NCBI GenBank assembly: GCA_030674155.1
Contig: CM060317.1
Coordinates: forward strand, 82,562,118 to 82,572,117
Source of the DNA: Stramonita haemastoma
Taxonomy: Eukaryota; Mollusca; Gastropoda; Neogastropoda; Muricidae
Reading direction: 5' to 3'
Length of the DNA: 10,000 nt
The translations under genes and the position numbers were made by a program. The notes under the pieces were generated by a model. The model did not search any database. It was given only the letters and a program-made list of their open reading frames with translations, and was not told the DNA's origin. Positions 6,729 through 10,000 of this stretch are shown one piece after another. Positions within the stretch are counted from its first letter, which is position 1, and each line of letters starts with the position of its first letter.

Positions 6729-6757
6729 GGGTGGGTGGGTGTGGGTGGGTGGTGGGG
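6729..6757 (+). repeat. Canonical G-quadruplex motif
   Basis: GGG tracts at 6729-6731, 6733-6735, 6737-6739, 6743-6745 and 6747-6749, with GGGG at 6754-6757. Loops of the first four tracts are T, T and TGT. Very short loops of this kind are known to favour stable parallel quadruplexes. Six tracts give several alternative folds. Confidence 0.85.
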
Positions 6758-6912
6758 TGAGGTGAAGAAGGAAACGGTGTCTGTAAGAAGATGGTAAAGC
6801 CATTTGAATATTTTGGGCCAGTTTCTGTTTCAGTTTCCGGTATTTCCCAAGGACGTAGGCGCATACCCGAGTGCCGAACATTCCAAACAGATCACACCCT
6901 ATCTACCCAGAA

Positions 6913-6927
6913 CCCCCCCCCCCCCCC
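6913..6927. repeat. C15 homopolymer
   Basis: An uninterrupted run of 15 C. A run this long is prone to length error in sequencing and assembly, so the exact count is uncertain. Confidence 0.85.
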
Positions 6928-7794
6928 TGAGCGTGTGTTTGACTGACCCCCTGCGCATCCCACCGTATTGATGAACCCTCAGGTAATGGGCACTGCCATG
7001 ATTTCGCAATCCGTCAAAGGCTGACAAAGGCTACATTGTATAATATATCCGATTTTTTCTTCATGTCTCTGTTGATTTATAAAAGCCAGTAAGACACTGT
7101 CGGATCTGCTTTTGGTGATCCAAGAGATAGTGAAAATCCTCACCCTCAATTCACCAAAGGCAGCCGAGATGCAACCCCGAAAACTGTTAAACTGTTAAGG
7201 TTCATGATCCCCCTGATGCCTCACAGTCTTGTCAAGGTGAAAACAGGAAGGCAAATTTGGAAAGGGAAGCTAGTTACATCACTCAGATCGTTTATGCCAA
7301 TAAATAAATAAATGCTGTGCCCTTGACTCTGGTTTGCATTTTCGTGCCAGGATATCTCTTAATAATAATGTAAAAAGGCTTAAAAGAGTATGGATCATAA
7401 CATTGATACATGTAGGCATATATAAAAGGTACATGCCTTGCCCTCACGTTACCAACTGATTATTAGCATTTTGGTGGTGTAAAACAAGATGTGATAATAA
7501 ATATTCACCCAGTTACCAGAATTGAAAGGGCATTGTGGATACGAAGTAGATGAAAGAACGTTAGAATAAAACAAAATTTATATATAAAAAAAGATACAGG
7601 AAGTTTCAAGCCAAGAACGCTTTCTCCTTGTCAGAATTTCCCAGTTTCCAAGCATCTATTTTTGACTCAATTTCAACAAAAAGGGCATGGTAATGTCAAA
7701 TCATCCCCAGGCTTAAAAATATCAAAAGCCAAAACTTTGCTTGATATAGTAATAAAATACTGTCGTATCAATAGTGTAAGTTAAAAAATGGATT
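6928..7794. other. A/T-rich spacer without gene, small repeats only
   Basis: No coding region or transposon was recognised. Small structures are a dyad TTTGGTGA (7111-7118) / TCACCAAA (7151-7158), an 8-bp tandem AAACTGTT twice (7181-7196), and a short AATA-type run (7299-7313). None has a clear function. Confidence 0.5.
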
Positions 7795-7831
7795 TTCATT
7801 TATTCATTTATCTATTTATTTATCTATTTTA
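7795..7831. repeat. Degenerate (ATTT)n repeat
   Basis: ATTTATTC, ATTTATCT and related tetranucleotide units in tandem with C substitutions. Low-complexity A/T repeat. Confidence 0.85.
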
Positions 7832-7874
7832 GGGATTAGACATGTTAGCTGTTGGTGTAGAAGTGTACCGTCAG

Positions 7875-7921
7875 CTGCTTAAGCAGTAAATACACTGAAA
7901 ATGTGAAATGTGACATGTGAC
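7875..7921. repeat. 12-bp palindrome and 7-bp tandem triplication
   Basis: CTGCTTAAGCAG (7875-7886) is a perfect palindrome. Fourteen bases on, ATGTGAA, ATGTGAC and ATGTGAC form three tandem 7-mers (7901-7921). They lie about 65-110 bp from the LINE relic. No known element explains them, and both could be chance. Confidence 0.6.
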
Positions 7922-7984
7922 CTTATCCTGTCCAGTGCCTTTGACACACTTGACCTGAGAAACACTCTGTGACGTATACTGTTG

Positions 7985-8210
7985 AACCCCTCATGAAACA
8001 GGGCTGCAGCAGCAATCTTCTTCCAGCAGATTCGTTCTAGACTGACTTCAATTTATCTGGGTCTGTATCAGTCCTACCTTTGCTTCACATGACTTCTTTT
8101 CGTCGTTCCCTTGTGGAGTCCAGTCGAGTGCTTGTCGAGTGACATCAGTATAGGGTACGATAGATTTTCGCAGCCAGTCCAGGATCCTTTGCTTTATTTC
8201 TGCATCAATG
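7985..8210 (-). pseudogene. Non-LTR retrotransposon ORF2, C-terminal relic
   Basis: The minus-strand frame shows DVTRQALDWTPQG (8146-8108), preceded by an EIKQRILDWLRKS segment. This fits the extreme C-terminal region of many non-LTR (LINE) ORF2 proteins, where a W-I-G-H-type stretch is followed by a T-R-x-A-L-x-W-x-P-Q-G signature, as recalled for the family. The frame stops at 8048. A +1 shift then restores RICWKKIAAAALFHEG (8034-7987), which fits the following conserved R-x-x-W-x-x-x-V-A-A-L-C end. So the relic covers about the last 70-80 residues of ORF2 with at least one frameshift. The reverse transcriptase and endonuclease domains are missing, consistent with 5'-truncated insertion. 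The basic K-R-x-R-G-R-P segment expected after PQG is also lost or mutated. The exact clade is not assignable. Confidence 0.7.
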
Positions 8211-8236
8211 GTAGTTAATGTGATTGGTTTAAGCAA

Positions 8237-9198
8237 GTTTTATTTAATAAATCAATACAAAAATCCAAGTCAATAACAGTACAGCAGGGAAAGAACATCC
8301 TCATGCATCCTCCCTTGTGACAAACCAGCAACACTTTGTGCTTTGTGAACTATGAGGCACCAAACCTACCCCTCAAAGTTATATTACAAACCCTTTACAC
8401 GTTGTGTCATCAAGCTAAAGATATAGATTACAATAAGAATTACTGTATAAGCAATTAAATGAAAAGAATTGGAATTTGAAGTACAACGCTTTTTCTTCCT
8501 TTTTTCTCAAGAGAATGGAAATGGAGAGAAGAAAACATACAATTATAAGAAGCAGAAACATGAGAGAGAGAGAGGAAAGTCTGATTCTATTAAACAAGCC
8601 AGTGTTAAGTGATGATTTCTTGTTGACAATGAAACTAAGCTAATTTTAAAATTAACAATGGCCTGGTGTTTTCGGATATTGGTCTTTGCTGACCTCCTTG
8701 TCTCGGAATCAGAACAGAAAAGCCGTTAGGTTGCAGCTACATGTTCTCATGTTGTTTGGAATTAAGCAGCTGTAACGAACCATATCACAGTGTTGACAGT
8801 GACAATGGCACTGATTTATTCCCAGGAAATCTTTTCAGCTATAGAGAAACAAAAAAGTACACACCAATAGATGAACAACGGATGTGAATAGAAAGAACTA
8901 AGCATCATCACGTTACAGGCAATAACTGTAATTGTGGACAAGAGAAGATTATACACTGTCCTGAATGATTAATCCTGAGTGTCTGGCAAAATGGTCAGCC
9001 AGGTTCTAGCAGGAAAAGCGTACCAGTATATGAAGTACAAGACAGAGAGAAGAAACCATAGACATCAATAGCAAAAATGAGTCAAGATGACACCAATATC
9101 ATGGACCAAGCTAATTGATAGAACAAATTAGAATGAGGAAGTCATTCAAGAACTTAAATGCAGATGATGAACAGTGAATAATTCAGCATATAACATCT
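8237..9198. other. A/T-rich unique stretch without gene
   Basis: About 960 bp with no recognised gene or RNA. A short GA run lies near 8561-8576. A minus-strand frame (8415-8597) is rich in Leu, Ile and Phe but reflects A/T-rich composition. The part next to the LINE relic shows no upstream reverse-transcriptase motifs, so the relic really is short. Confidence 0.55.
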
Positions 9199-9762
<564 letters not shown>

Positions 9763-10000
9763 TAATGTTGGCTTTGTTCACAAGGCTTCTGATGCTTCAG
9801 TTTACTCCATCATTGTGTCAACAACATGGCTGCCCAGGAGAAGGACATCTTTTTCTTTGGGTCTTTCAGCTGAATACGATGTTTCTGCATAGAGTACACC
9901 TGCTTTACACCACACGGTGATGCTGGGGGTTTAGCTGACATCACGGTGAGTCACGGGATCAATGGGATGTACACCTGTGATGATTTGTCCCTAATGAATA
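9763..10000. other. Unique end segment with two bZIP-like sites
   Basis: Mixed-composition sequence after the CT array. TGACATCA (9936-9943, CRE-like with one change) and an exact AP-1-type TGAGTCA (9947-9953) lie 3 bp apart. CACGGTGA is repeated at 9913-9920 and 9943-9950. ATG at 9826 has a good Kozak-like context but opens only 15 codons. GTGAGT (9946-9951) resembles a splice donor. The segment is cut by the window end, so its context is unknown. Confidence 0.35.

Overview
The window looks like non-coding nuclear DNA of a metazoan, most likely a mollusc and probably a gastropod. No open reading frame carries a recognisable host protein; the long open frames are translations of microsatellites. 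The mollusc assignment rests on several degenerate copies of tRNA-derived SINEs whose central and 3' modules I recall as common in gastropod sequences. It is supported by the abundance of very long CA, GA, CT, CTT and GACA arrays. The species cannot be fixed from this window.

Layout. 1-876: A/T-rich unique sequence. 877-1372: a minus-strand tRNA-SINE whose 3' module is split by a CG/CA microsatellite. About 1566-1725: a plus-strand SINE core fragment. About 2130-3160: a GC-richer, low-repeat island with palindromes, YY1/PHO-like sites, homeodomain-like cores and a 44-codon small ORF of doubtful status; a good 3' splice-acceptor-like site lies just upstream. 3201-3372: a CTC/CTT homopyrimidine tract. 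3607-3670: an ACCT repeat. 3820-3917: two hairpins. 4035-4290: a second minus-strand tRNA-SINE. 4509-4556: an isolated SINE tail fragment. 4811-5169: a nearly complete plus-strand tRNA-SINE ending in a CA array. 5170-5776: CA, then G-rich, then GA, then GACA compound microsatellites. About 6220-6660: a second GC-richer island with YY1/PHO-like sites, a strong splice-donor-like site and a C-run tract. 6729-6757: a canonical G-quadruplex motif. About 7985-8210 (minus): the broken C-terminal end of a non-LTR retrotransposon ORF2. 9199-9762: a roughly 560-bp CT array. 9763-10000: unique sequence with two bZIP-like sites.

How it fits together. There is no operon or gene system here. The window reads as an intron or intergenic stretch. 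Two compact, possibly regulatory or promoter-like islands sit in a background of old SINEs, a dead LINE end and expanded microsatellites. The most informative signals are: the modular SINEs, in which two different bodies carry the same tail; microsatellites seeded inside or at the end of SINEs; and all four ATGGCGG (YY1/PHO-type) sites falling inside the two islands. Conservation across related species, which I could not test, would decide whether the islands are functional.
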